The notes below the pieces were generated by a model, which saw only the letters and a program-made list of their open reading frames with translations, was not told the DNA's origin and did no database searches. Both the position numbers and the translations under genes were made by a program. Positions 1 through 8,281 of a stretch of 64,000 nt of DNA are shown here, in pieces. Source of the stretch: Ancylobacter oerskovii (GTDB taxonomy: Bacteria > Pseudomonadota > Alphaproteobacteria > Rhizobiales > Xanthobacteraceae); assembly GCF_018390555.1 (NCBI RefSeq), contig NZ_JAHBGB010000006.1, positions 490,446 through 554,445 of the forward strand. The letters run 5' to 3'. The first letter of the stretch is position 1, and each line of letters opens with the position of its first letter.

Positions 1-1320
1 ACCCGCCATGCGTCGCGCACGGCGTTCACCGTGATGCTGATGCTGACGCTCATGGTCGCGGCCACGCTGTGGGCGGCGGCGGGGCCCATCGCCGGCTTCT
101 ACGAGAAGGAGGGCCTGACGGCCTATCTCCACGTCATCGCCTTCGGCCTGCTGATGGGCCCCTTCGCGGCGCCGCCGCTGGCGCTGCTGCGGCGGGACAT
201 GCAGTTCAAGGCGGTGGCGATCATCAACATCTCCAGTGCCGTCAGCATCGCCCTGGTGACGGTATCGCTGGCGGTGATGGGCGCCAGCTATATGAGCTTC
301 GCCTGGGGCATATTGGCGGGGGCCACCGTGACCGCGGTCCTCGCCGTGTTGTCCCATGGCGACATGCGCATATTCCGGCCCAGCGTCGCCGAATGGCGGG
401 CGGTGCTGTCGTTCGGCGGCTATTCCAGCGCGGCGGGCATGTTCTGGAAGCTGCAGGAATTCGCGCCCTCGCTGATCATCGGCCGGCTCATGGATTTCGG
501 CGCCGTCGGCCTGTTCAGCCGCGCGGTCATGGTCTGCCAGCTGCCCGACAAATGCCTGCTCAACGGGCTCATGCCGGTCGCCCTCCCCGCTCTCGCCAAC
601 GAAGCGCGGGCCGGCCGCAGCCTGGCGAGCGCCTATCTCACGGCGACGGCCTACATCACCGCCGTGCAATGGCCCTCGCTGCTCCTGCTGGCGTGCCTCG
701 CGCATCCGGCCGTGCTGATCCTGCTCGGCGGCCAGTGGGTCAGCATCGTGCCGCTGGTGCAGATCATCTCGCTCGGCCTGCTCGCCTGCTTCCCGACGGT
801 CCTCGCCTATCCGCTGCTGGCGGCGGCGGGCGGCATCCGCCATGCGATGATCGCCGCGCTGTTCGGGCTCGTCACCAGCGTGAGCCTCGCCCTGTTCGCC
901 TCCCAATGGGGATTGACCGGCCTGGCGTTCGGCATGGTGGCGACCGTGAGCCTCCAGGCCTGCCTGTCGCTCTACCTGATCCGGCTCTATGCGCCGTTCA
1001 GGCTGGGCGAGCTCGCCAGGGCGCTGCGCCGGAGCGCGGTGGCCGCCGCGGCGAGCGGCGCGGTCCCGGCGGCGGCGGTGGCGCTCAACGGATTCGACTT
1101 CGCCTTCTCCATTCCCGAGGGCATCGCCATCGGCATCGGCGCGGTGATCGCCTGGATCGCCGCCATACGCTGGAGCGGACACGCCCTCGCCGCCGAGATC
1201 GACCTCGTCGTCGAGATGGCGGGAAGAGCCGGGCGGATGCTGCGCGAAGACATCCGGGCGCGCAACGAGATCCGCGCGCGCGGCGCGGCCGCCAGCGGCT
1301 CGCGCGCCGAGGGAACCTGA
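1..1320 (+). CDS. Oligosaccharide flippase (Wzx/RfbX-like), 5' end outside window
   Basis: This is a polytopic inner-membrane protein with many hydrophobic segments and few charged loops over at least 430 residues. It fits the polysaccharide biosynthesis/flippase family that moves lipid-linked oligosaccharide units across the inner membrane. The frame is open to base 1 with no stop, so the true start lies upstream and the gene is partial. Visible features are an early amphipathic stretch followed by paired transmembrane helices, and a basic, Ala/Arg-rich cytoplasmic tail after the last helix. It precedes a set of glycosyltransferases and an ExoF-like exporter, which supports a role in exopolysaccharide export. 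The substrate cannot be read from sequence. The family call is fairly secure, the exact subfamily is not. Confidence 0.8.
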   Translation, partial: TRHASRTAFTVMLMLTLMVAATLWAAAGPIAGFYEKEGLTAYLHVIAFGLLMGPFAAPPLALLRRDMQFKAVAIINISSAVSIALVTVSLAVMGASYMSFAWGILAGATVTAVLAVLSHGDMRIFRPSVAEWRAVLSFGGYSSAAGMFWKLQEFAPSLIIGRLMDFGAVGLFSRAVMVCQLPDKCLLNGLMPVALPALANEARAGRSLASAYLTATAYITAVQWPSLLLLACLAHPAVLILLGGQWVSIVPLVQIISLGLLACFPTVLAYPLLAAAGGIRHAMIAALFGLVTSVSLALFASQWGLTGLAFGMVATVSLQACLSLYLIRLYAPFRLGELARALRRSAVAAAASGAVPAAAVALNGFDFAFSIPEGIAIGIGAVIAWIAAIRWSGHALAAEIDLVVEMAGRAGRMLREDIRARNEIRARGAAASGSRAEGT

Positions 1321-1327
1321 TGCCCGC

Positions 1328-2485
1328 TCACCCGGGACGGTCGATAGCGGCCATCAGCGTCAGATAGGTGAGAGCGATGCGGCGCCAGCTGAACATCTCG
1401 GCGCGCTCGCGGCCGGCCGCGGACAGAAGCCGGCGCCGTTCGGGCGAAGCGAGCAGCTGGCCGATCGCCGCGATCCAGCCGGCATCGTCGTCGGGATCGG
1501 CGAACAGGGCGGCATCGCCGCAGATCTCGGGCAGGCATGGGGCGCTGGAGGCGATGACCGGGCATCCCCACCGCATCGCCTCCACCGCCGGCAGGCCGAA
1601 GCCCTCCATCCGCGACGGGAAGAGAAAGCACAGCGCCCGCGACAGCGCGGCGGCGAAATCGTCGTCGCTGATCCGGCCGAGGACATGCACGTTGCGCGCG
1701 CCCATGCCGCCAAGACGCGCCGCCAGCTCGGCATCGAGCTCGCCCATCACCATCATGTCCACGCCGATCGCCTCCAGCGGGCGGGCGAGACGCAGCAGCA
1801 GCTCCGGGTTCTTGTGCGCCTGGTTGCGCAGCAGGCACAGCACGAAGGGCCGGGCCGTCGCGACGTCGAGGCGGGAGCGTTGCGGCCGCCAGTTCAGCGC
1901 ATGGTCGCTGCCGTTGTAGGTGACGACGATCTTCTCCGCCGGAGCGACGCCATGGCGGACCAGCTCGTCGCGCGACAGCTCGGAGACGGTGGTGATGGCG
2001 GCGGCGCGCCGGCCGAGCAGCGGCAGGATCACCCGATGCGCCAGCCGGAAGCCGCGCGAATAGCTCTGCGGCGAGTTGAAGGTCTGCAAATCGTGGATGC
2101 AGGCGACCTGCCGGCGCACCGCGACCGGCGCGAGATTGCAGAAGCTGAGCAGGCCGCCGCTTACCTGCCTCGGCAGCTGCATCTGCACCCAGAATTGCGG
2201 CAGCCTCGGCCGGGAATATTCCGGCACGACCCGGAGGGCGATGGCCTGCAGGGGCAAGGGCATCGCGGGCGGGCGCGGCACCACGAGTTCTAGAGCGAGG
2301 TCCTGCGTCAGCGGATGCCGCTCGGCCACGAGCGCATCCAGCGCCCGCGTCACCTCGCGCGCATAGCGCGCGACGCCCGTCGGATTGAGGGTGGTGAAAT
2401 CGCCGTTCACGGTCCAGCGGCGGGTCGCGGCGGCGGGGGATGGCCGAAACGGCCGGTCGTGCGGATCTCGGTCGGGGCGGAACAT
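1328..2485 (-). CDS. GT4-family glycosyltransferase, 385 aa
   Basis: This is a GT-B fold retaining glycosyltransferase that would transfer a sugar from a nucleotide donor in the cytoplasm during polysaccharide assembly. The C-terminal half has the group-1 signature with an E-x7-E pair (EGFGLPAVE) followed by a GCPVIAS stretch, and the N-terminal acceptor domain carries CIHDLQTFNSP. Reading continues upstream without a stop, but the segment before Met at 2485 is low-complexity Arg/Pro-rich sequence and the homology to the neighbour at 2744 begins just after it, so I place the start at 2485. Family members are usually 350-400 aa. It is convergent with the flippase gene, seven bases from its stop, and divergent from its own paralogue. 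Confidence 0.85.
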   Translation of the reverse strand: MFRPDRDPHDRPFRPSPAAATRRWTVNGDFTTLNPTGVARYAREVTRALDALVAERHPLTQDLALELVVPRPPAMPLPLQAIALRVVPEYSRPRLPQFWVQMQLPRQVSGGLLSFCNLAPVAVRRQVACIHDLQTFNSPQSYSRGFRLAHRVILPLLGRRAAAITTVSELSRDELVRHGVAPAEKIVVTYNGSDHALNWRPQRSRLDVATARPFVLCLLRNQAHKNPELLLRLARPLEAIGVDMMVMGELDAELAARLGGMGARNVHVLGRISDDDFAAALSRALCFLFPSRMEGFGLPAVEAMRWGCPVIASSAPCLPEICGDAALFADPDDDAGWIAAIGQLLASPERRRLLSAAGRERAEMFSWRRIALTYLTLMAAIDRPG

Positions 2486-2743
2486 GGATCGTGCCGTTGC
2501 GCTGCCTTGGGATCGAGGTCCAGGCGCCCCGTTGCCGGCACGATCCTCACCGTTCGGATCATCCGCCCCGCCGGCGCATTCAGCCAGGCGACCCGCGAAA
2601 AGCGGCAGCGGGCCTCGCCGAAAGACGGCCGGTACCACCTTCGGCCATGCCCGCGCCCCTTCGTTGCGCACCGGCGCACGCCGCCCGCCGGCACAATGCC
2701 GGAAAGGCCGGCCGGGAAGCATCGGCGGCCCGGAGCCCCGAAC
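2486..2743. promoter_or_regulatory. Shared divergent upstream region of two paralogous glycosyltransferases
   Basis: This 258-base GC-rich stretch separates the two divergent GT4 genes and must hold both start regions. I see no strong Shine-Dalgarno before either chosen start and no clear sigma-70 boxes. Both frames remain open across it, so one or both proteins could start further out. An alternative start for the plus-strand gene is the ATG at 2696. Confidence 0.35.
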
Positions 2744-3916
2744 ATGGCCGTCTCGCGCCGCTGGGCCATCAATGGCCGCTTCCTGACCCAGAAGATCACC
2801 GGCGTGCAGCGCTACGCCAGCGAGATCGTGCAGGCGCTGGACCGCCGGATCGTCGCGGGCGATCCGCTTGCGCGCGGGCTCGATGTCGAGCTGGTCGTCC
2901 CCGCCGGCACGACGGCATCGCTGGAGCTGTCGGCCATCCGGCTGCGCCATGTCGGGCCGGCGCACGGACCCGCCGCCTCCGGCCATCTCTGGGAGCAGCT
3001 CACGCTGCCGTGGGAATTGCGGGGCGGCCTGCTCAGCCTGGGCAATAGCGGCCCGATCCGCCACCGCGAGCAGATCGTCTGCATCCACGACCTGAACACC
3101 CGCCGGTTTCCCGCCAGCTACTCGCTGCCGTTCCGGCTCCTGCAAGGGATCATGGTGCCGCTCCTCGGCCGGTCGGCGGCGCGGATCGCGACGGTATCGC
3201 ACCATTCGGCCGACGATCTGGCCTATTTCGGATTATGCGCCTCCTCCAGGATCGTCGTCGCCCCGAACGGCCATGAGCACGCGCTGCGGTGGCGGGCGCG
3301 GCACAGCGACGCCACCCGCGCGGTCGCCGGGCCGGACACCATCGTCCTCGTCGGCAGCCCGGCGCCGCACAAGAACATGGCCCTGCTGCTCGGCCTCGCC
3401 GACCGGCTGGCGGCCGAGGGCCTGCGCATCGCCATCGTCGGCCATGTCGATCCGCACGTCCTTCGCCATGACGGCCTGTCGCGCGCGGCGGGCAATGTCC
3501 ATTGGCTCGGGCGACTGCCGGACGAGGCGCTCACCGCGCTGCTGCAGGAATCGCTGTGCCTGGCCTTCCCCTCCTTCGTCGAGGGTTTCGGCCTTCCCCC
3601 GCTGGAGGCGATGGCGGTCGGCTGCCCGGTGGTGACGTCGGACCGGGCGAGCATGCCCGAAGTATGCGGGCACGCCGCGCTCTATGCGTCGCCCGCCGAT
3701 CCCGATGCCTGGCTGGACCGGCTGGGACGCCTGAAGCGGGAGAACGGGCTGCGTGCCCGGCTGATCGCCGCCGGAAAGCGCCGTGCCGCCTGTTTTTCGT
3801 GGGACGAATCCGCCCGCGTCTATATGCGGGAGATGGCGGCGATGGACGGCGTGCTCGAGCCGGACGGGCAACCGGCCCCCTCGCCGCACCGGGCGGAGCG
3901 GACGGCGCCGGCCTGA
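2744..3916 (+). CDS. GT4-family glycosyltransferase, 390 aa (paralogue of the gene at 1328)
   Basis: This is a cytoplasmic GT-B retaining glycosyltransferase of the exopolysaccharide cluster. The N-terminal domain carries WAINGRFLTQKITGVQRYA and CIHDLNT, matching the divergent gene at 1328-2485 at the same positions. The C-terminal half has EGFGLPPLEAM (the E-x7-E motif), then GCPVVTS and a MPEVCG segment. The start at 2744 is chosen because paralogy begins there. The tail after the last helix is Pro/Arg-rich and probably disordered. It ends 22 bases from the stop of the convergent third GT4 gene. Donor and acceptor sugars are unknown. Confidence 0.85.
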   Translation: MAVSRRWAINGRFLTQKITGVQRYASEIVQALDRRIVAGDPLARGLDVELVVPAGTTASLELSAIRLRHVGPAHGPAASGHLWEQLTLPWELRGGLLSLGNSGPIRHREQIVCIHDLNTRRFPASYSLPFRLLQGIMVPLLGRSAARIATVSHHSADDLAYFGLCASSRIVVAPNGHEHALRWRARHSDATRAVAGPDTIVLVGSPAPHKNMALLLGLADRLAAEGLRIAIVGHVDPHVLRHDGLSRAAGNVHWLGRLPDEALTALLQESLCLAFPSFVEGFGLPPLEAMAVGCPVVTSDRASMPEVCGHAALYASPADPDAWLDRLGRLKRENGLRARLIAAGKRRAACFSWDESARVYMREMAAMDGVLEPDGQPAPSPHRAERTAPA

Positions 3917-3926
3917 TGCCTCGCCG

Positions 3927-3951
3927 CCTGCGGCACGTTCAGCGCCGCAGG
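3927..3951. terminator. Hairpin between convergent glycosyltransferase genes
   Basis: An 8-bp perfect stem (3927-3934 with 3944-3951) and a 9-base loop lie between the two convergent stops and overlap the stop codon of the minus-strand gene. There is no T-run on either side, so a bidirectional terminator role is only plausible. Confidence 0.35.
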
Positions 3952-5192
3952 GCCCCCGCCCGCTCGAAGGCTTCCCCGAGGGCCTGGTCGATCTGGAGCC
4001 GGAAGCGCTCCGGCGAGAAGCGGGTGGCGTTCAGCCAGCAGGCCGCCGGGGATATCTCGCGCTCATGGCTTTCGAACTGCTCCACCGCCGCCCGCACCGC
4101 CTCGACGGTCTGCCGGTGGAAGAGCAGCCCCGTCGGCTCGCAGGCGGAGCCGAGCGGCTGCACGATGTCGCGCGCGCCGCCGCGCCCGAAGGCGATCACC
4201 GGGGTGCCGTAGGCCTGGGCCTCGGCCATCGCGATGCCGAAATCCTCGCAGCCCGCGAAGAGCAGCGCCCGGGCCCGGCCGACGGCGGCGACATAGTCGC
4301 GACGCGGCAGGTAGCCGGCGAATTCGATATTGGCGCCGGTGGCCAGGGAGCGCAGGGAGCGCGCCTGCTGGCCGTCGCCGACCACCAGCAGGCGCCGCGA
4401 CGGCATCTCGTTGAAGGCGCGGATCACCAGGTCGGTCCGCTTGTACGGCGCCAGAAACGACGCGGTCACATAGTAATCGTCCTTGTTCGGCACGTATTCG
4501 CTGCCGGACGGATCGATGGGGACGGGAGGATGCACCACCTGCGCCTCGCGCCCGTAGATGCGGCGGATGCGGTCCCGCACATAGCAGGAATTCGCCAGCA
4601 TCACGTCCGGCCCGTGCGCCGTGCGGGTGTCCCAGATCCGCAGATTGTGCAGCATGTGCCGGAACAGCAGACCCTTCGGGCCATAGCCTAGCCGCCCCTC
4701 GCTCAAATAGGAGAACTGCTCGTCCCAGGCATAGCGCACCGGACTGTGCACGTAGCACAGATGCGGCTGGTCGGGCCGGGTCAGCACGCCGCGGGCGAAG
4801 GCCGCCGACGAGGTGACGACCGCGTCGTGCCGGGTCAGGTCGAACTGCTCGATGAGGAAGGGACAGAGGAAGAACAGCGACCGGTAATATTTGTGCACGA
4901 GCGGCAGCCGGTCGGCGATCGAGGTGTGGAAGGCCACGTCGGGAAAGAACTCGTCCTTCACCTCCGCCGGCAGGAAATCGAACAGCGTGTAGACGTCGGC
5001 GCCGCCAGTGATCTTGCAGAGCTCGGCCAGCACGCGCTCGCCGCCGCGGAAGGACGGGCACCAGTCGTGTACGATGCCGATGCTGCCGCCCCCCGAGCGC
5101 GCCGGCACGGCACGGGGGCCGGCCGCCTGCGTCGCCTCGGCGAGGCCTGGCGCCAATGTCGAGACCGTGTCGTCGACCGCTGCGTCGCTCAT
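3939..5192 (-). CDS. GT4-family glycosyltransferase, 417 aa
   Basis: This is a GT-B glycosyltransferase of the mannosyltransferase-like GT4 group. The core starts with GSIGIVHDWCPSFRGGERVL, typical of the N-terminal domain of this group. The acceptor domain contains CYVHSPVRYAWDEQ, and the donor domain contains the sequence LFAGCEDFGIAMAEAQA with E-x7-E. The first 35 residues are Ala/Thr-rich and likely disordered. The Met at 5192 is the last before the conserved core and fits normal family length. It probably adds a mannose- or rhamnose-type residue, but this is family knowledge only. It is transcribed away from the GT2 gene. Confidence 0.85.
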   Translation of the reverse strand: MSDAAVDDTVSTLAPGLAEATQAAGPRAVPARSGGGSIGIVHDWCPSFRGGERVLAELCKITGGADVYTLFDFLPAEVKDEFFPDVAFHTSIADRLPLVHKYYRSLFFLCPFLIEQFDLTRHDAVVTSSAAFARGVLTRPDQPHLCYVHSPVRYAWDEQFSYLSEGRLGYGPKGLLFRHMLHNLRIWDTRTAHGPDVMLANSCYVRDRIRRIYGREAQVVHPPVPIDPSGSEYVPNKDDYYVTASFLAPYKRTDLVIRAFNEMPSRRLLVVGDGQQARSLRSLATGANIEFAGYLPRRDYVAAVGRARALLFAGCEDFGIAMAEAQAYGTPVIAFGRGGARDIVQPLGSACEPTGLLFHRQTVEAVRAAVEQFESHEREISPAACWLNATRFSPERFRLQIDQALGEAFERAGALRR

Positions 5193-5552
5193 GGTCGTCC
5201 ATCCGTCCGGGAGTCCCGATGACCTGCATCGTCCGCCCGGAACCTTCCATCCGGCCGCCGGCGGCGAAAGGACGAAGTCAGCCGCCGGGCCGGCAATTTC
5301 GTTGCATCGGCGGCGGGCGGCGGGGCACGGCCTACGCCTTTCGAGAGGGGATGCCCCTTTGGGCGGCGAGGCTCCGCCGCAATGATACCGGCGGCATCGC
5401 CTGACGCCATCCATGCGGGCGGCGGCGCTGCCTATCCTGCCCGGCGGGCTTCGACATCGGAGCCTCCACATCGGAGCCTCCATGTCTGAGCCTTCACGTC
5501 CGAGCCTCCACGTCGCCGGCCCGGGAACGGGCGCCAATCGCGAGAGCACCGC
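5193..5552. promoter_or_regulatory. Divergent intergenic region between GT4 and GT2 genes
   Basis: This 360-base non-coding gap between divergent glycosyltransferase genes holds the 14-bp tandem repeat listed separately. The rest is GC-rich with no gene-like frame. Any promoter for the GT2 gene and the downstream export gene should lie here. Confidence 0.4.
5455..5510. repeat. Four tandem copies of a degenerate 14-bp unit
   Basis: The unit reads CATCGGAGCCTCCA. Copies start at 5455, 5469, 5483 and 5497: the first two are identical, the third and fourth carry a few substitutions, and a partial fifth begins at 5511. The array ends about 40 bases before the start of the GT2 gene, inside its presumed leader. 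It could be a regulator-binding array, an RNA element or simple slippage. Confidence 0.75.
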
Positions 5553-6431
5553 ATGAAGCTTGCCGTGGTCATTCCGACGCTGGGCCGCAAGGCGGTGGCG
5601 CATCGCCTTCTCGCCCATCTCGAAGAGCAGAGCCGGCTGCCGGACCATGTTTTCGTGACCGCGCCGGATGCGAGCCATGTCGAGGAGGAGGAGGCGCCCC
5701 GCCGCTACCCGGTCTCGATGGTGTTCGGCGGCCGCGGCCTGTGCGCCCAGCGCAACCGCGCCCTGGCGCAGGCGCTCGGCCGCTTCGACGTCATCACCTT
5801 CTTCGACGACGATTTCCTGCCGGCCGGCGACTATCTCGAACAGGTCGTCCACGCCTTCACCCATCATGCCGACTTTGCCGTGCTGATGGGCGACGTGCTG
5901 CGCGACGGCGCGCACGATACCGGCTGCTCCCTCGAGGAGGGCCTCGCCATCCTGCGGCAGGCGGCCCGCACCCCTCCCCCCCATCATCCCCCGGTCGATC
6001 ATCCCGGTGCCTATGGATGCAACATGTCGATCCGCGCGGGCGTCATCGGCCCGGTGCGTTTCGACGAGAAGCTCGCCCTGTACGGCTGGCAGGAAGACAT
6101 CGACTTCACCGCCCAGATGCGCCGGCACGGCCGCGTGGTCCGGCTGGCGTCGCTGCTGGGGGTTCACCTGGGGATAAAGAGCGGCCGCGTGAACGGCGTG
6201 CGGCTGGGTTATTCGCAGGTGGTGAACCCGGTCTATCTGGTGCGCAAGGGTACCATGCCGGTCGGCTTCGCCGCGGATCTCATTTTCCGCAACCTCGCCG
6301 CCAACCTGGCCAAGAGCCTGTTTCCCGAACCCCATGTCGATCGGCGCGGCCGCCTCAAGGGCAACCTGATCGGCGCCCGGCATCTGATCGCCGGGCGGGT
6401 CGAGCCGGAATACGTCCTGGAATTGAAGTGA
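5553..6431 (+). CDS. GT2-family glycosyltransferase, 292 aa
   Basis: This is a GT-A fold inverting glycosyltransferase. The N-terminus MKLAVVIPTLGR is the usual first strand of the nucleotide-binding domain. The metal/UDP-binding acidic motif appears as FFDDDFLPAGDYL near residue 90. A later GWQEDIDF stretch corresponds to the [ED]-D-x-D region that holds the catalytic base in many GT2 enzymes. No transmembrane helices are evident, so it should act in the cytoplasm on lipid-linked sugar acceptors. It is followed after one base by the export gene, so the two are probably co-transcribed. Confidence 0.88.
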   Translation: MKLAVVIPTLGRKAVAHRLLAHLEEQSRLPDHVFVTAPDASHVEEEEAPRRYPVSMVFGGRGLCAQRNRALAQALGRFDVITFFDDDFLPAGDYLEQVVHAFTHHADFAVLMGDVLRDGAHDTGCSLEEGLAILRQAARTPPPHHPPVDHPGAYGCNMSIRAGVIGPVRFDEKLALYGWQEDIDFTAQMRRHGRVVRLASLLGVHLGIKSGRVNGVRLGYSQVVNPVYLVRKGTMPVGFAADLIFRNLAANLAKSLFPEPHVDRRGRLKGNLIGARHLIAGRVEPEYVLELK

Positions 6432-6432
6432 G

Positions 6433-7878
6433 ATGCGGGAGCTGAGTGAGATGGCCAAGCGATATCCTGCAGGCGGACCCTCGGCGCGGCCGTCGCGGAC
6501 GCCCCCTTCCCGGCCCATGCCGGGCCACCTCTCCCGTCTCGCCGCGTGGCGATCGGCCGGCCTTGCCGCCGTGCTGCTTCTCCTCTCCGCCGGCGCCGCG
6601 CTGGCGACCGATCCCCCGACCACTCCCCCGGCCGCCGCCGGGACGGGCGAATACCGGCTGGGGCCGCAGGACAAGATCCGGCTCAAGGTGCTGGAATGGC
6701 GGGCCACGCGGGACGAGATCTTCGAGTGGAGCCCGATGGCGGGGGAATTCGCCGTCAACCCCGAGGGCCGGCTCGATGTCCCCCTCATCGGCTCCGTCGA
6801 GGCCAGCGGCCGCACCTCCGCCGAGATCGGGCGCGAGATCGGCGAAGGCCTGCAGCAGCTCATGGGCTTGGCCGAGATCCCGCGCGTGGCGGTGGAGGTC
6901 TCCGAGTTCCGCCCGTTCTACGCCGCCGGCGACGTGATGCGGCCGGGGCCCTATCCCTATCGCCCGAAGCTCACGGTGCTGCAGGCGATCGCGATCGCCG
7001 GCGGCATCCAGCGCCCCCTCGATCCCGGCCTGCTCCGGCTGGGCCGCGACGTCATAGCCGGCCAGGGCGAGCTCGCCCTGCTGGGACAGGAGCGCGACGC
7101 GCTGCGTGCCCGGCTCGGGCGCCTGCAATCCGAGCTCGACGGCCTGGAGGATATTTCCTTCCCGGCGGAAGTCGGCAAGCGGGCCGAGGACCGGGCCATC
7201 GCCCTGCTGATACGACAGGAGCGGCAGATCTTCGTCGGCCGCCGCGATGCCCTGGTGGCGCAGACCAACGCCCTCGTGCAGCTCAAGTCGTTCCTCGAGA
7301 AGGAAGCCCAGACGCTGCAAGGCCAGATCGCGGCGCAGGACAAGCAGATGGCGCTGGTGAACCAGGAATTGCAGGCGATCACCGGCCTGGTCGAGAAAGG
7401 CTATGCCGTGTCCTCGCGGCAGCTCGGGCTGGAGCGCACCATCGCGCAGATCCAGGGCGACAAGCTGCGGCTGGAGACGGAGCTCCTGCGCGTCCGGCAG
7501 GATGCCAGCCGCGCCGACATCTCCATGATCGACCTGAAGAACACGCGTACCAACGAGCTGACCGCGGAGCTGCGCACCACCCAGGCGAAGCTGGACGACA
7601 CGCTGCAGAAGATGAAGACGGCGCAGCAATTGCTGTATGAGGCCGGAGTCTCGGCGCCGCACCGCTACATAGAGCGCAGCCGGGCGCTGCGCGTCGAGCC
7701 GAGCTATGTCATCGTCCGCACCAGCGACGGCGAGATCGCCGAGATCGATGCCACGGAAACCACCCCGGTCGAGCCGGGCGATACGTTGAAGGTGAGCCTG
7801 CCGCTTCCCGAGGAGCCGGAGGACACCGTCCTCAACGGCGAGGCCGCCGGCATCGAAGCGGCGGCGAACCAGCCCTAG
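6433..7878 (+). CDS. Polysaccharide export protein, ExoF/Wza-like, 481 aa
   Basis: This is a periplasmic or outer-membrane export component for capsular or exopolysaccharide. The N-terminal 35 residues are basic, followed by a hydrophobic signal segment near residues 37-57. The polysaccharide-export domain begins around residue 72 (YRLGPQDKIRLKV) and contains the EFAVNPEGRLDVPLIGSVEA stretch. An SLBB-like segment (FYAAGDVMRPGPYPY) follows. A long central region of heptad-like Leu/Gln/Glu repeats (about 200-400) predicts coiled coil, as in ExoF of rhizobia rather than the shorter Wza. Starts at 6433 and 6451 are both possible. Its stop is closely followed by a convergent gene. Confidence 0.85.
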   Translation: MRELSEMAKRYPAGGPSARPSRTPPSRPMPGHLSRLAAWRSAGLAAVLLLLSAGAALATDPPTTPPAAAGTGEYRLGPQDKIRLKVLEWRATRDEIFEWSPMAGEFAVNPEGRLDVPLIGSVEASGRTSAEIGREIGEGLQQLMGLAEIPRVAVEVSEFRPFYAAGDVMRPGPYPYRPKLTVLQAIAIAGGIQRPLDPGLLRLGRDVIAGQGELALLGQERDALRARLGRLQSELDGLEDISFPAEVGKRAEDRAIALLIRQERQIFVGRRDALVAQTNALVQLKSFLEKEAQTLQGQIAAQDKQMALVNQELQAITGLVEKGYAVSSRQLGLERTIAQIQGDKLRLETELLRVRQDASRADISMIDLKNTRTNELTAELRTTQAKLDDTLQKMKTAQQLLYEAGVSAPHRYIERSRALRVEPSYVIVRTSDGEIAEIDATETTPVEPGDTLKVSLPLPEEPEDTVLNGEAAGIEAAANQP

Positions 7879-7956
7879 CAATGCGGGCCCTCGCCCCGGC
7901 GAAGCCGGCCGGGCAAGCCGCCGCCGCGTCGAGCCGGCGCGGCGGCGCGCGTTCTC

Positions 7957-8205
7957 TCATCCGTTGCAGATCGGACAGGGCACGCCGCGCGCGATGGCGC
8001 TGGGCGTCAGGCCGAAGGCGCGGCCGCTCACATGGCCGCATTGATGGCAGCGAAAGCGGATGTCGGCACCGCCGCCGAAGGGGCTGCGCCGCGCCATGTC
8101 CGGCACGCGCGCGCAGTCGAACCGCATGATCACCGTCCGTTTGCGCAGCATGGGCGGGGACCTTCTGGGCGTGATGTTCACGCCGGATCTCGATTGCTCC
8201 GACAT
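7957..8205 (-). CDS. Small four-cysteine (zinc-ribbon-like) protein, 82 aa
   Basis: This is a small basic protein whose last 30 residues hold four cysteines in the pattern C53-x2-C56-x20-C77-x2-C80, followed by CNG at the end. The spacing suits a zinc ribbon, but metal binding is inferred. The start at 8205 is preceded by a strong GGAGGAGG Shine-Dalgarno; a start at 8223 lacks one. A second gene at 46231 encodes a clear paralogue sharing CGHVS, the IARG-x-PCP-x-CN ending and an upstream RKR-x-V-x-MR segment. I do not recognise the family. It could be a DNA/RNA-binding or regulatory peptide. It lies beside surface-export genes, as does its paralogue. Confidence 0.75.
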   Translation of the reverse strand: MSEQSRSGVNITPRRSPPMLRKRTVIMRFDCARVPDMARRSPFGGGADIRFRCHQCGHVSGRAFGLTPSAIARGVPCPICNG

Positions 8206-8281
8206 CGCAATCCTCCTCCGCATATGAATCCCGGAGGCGTCGCCGAACGGCCCGGCGGGCCGCCCGGCAGGCCGCCTCCGT

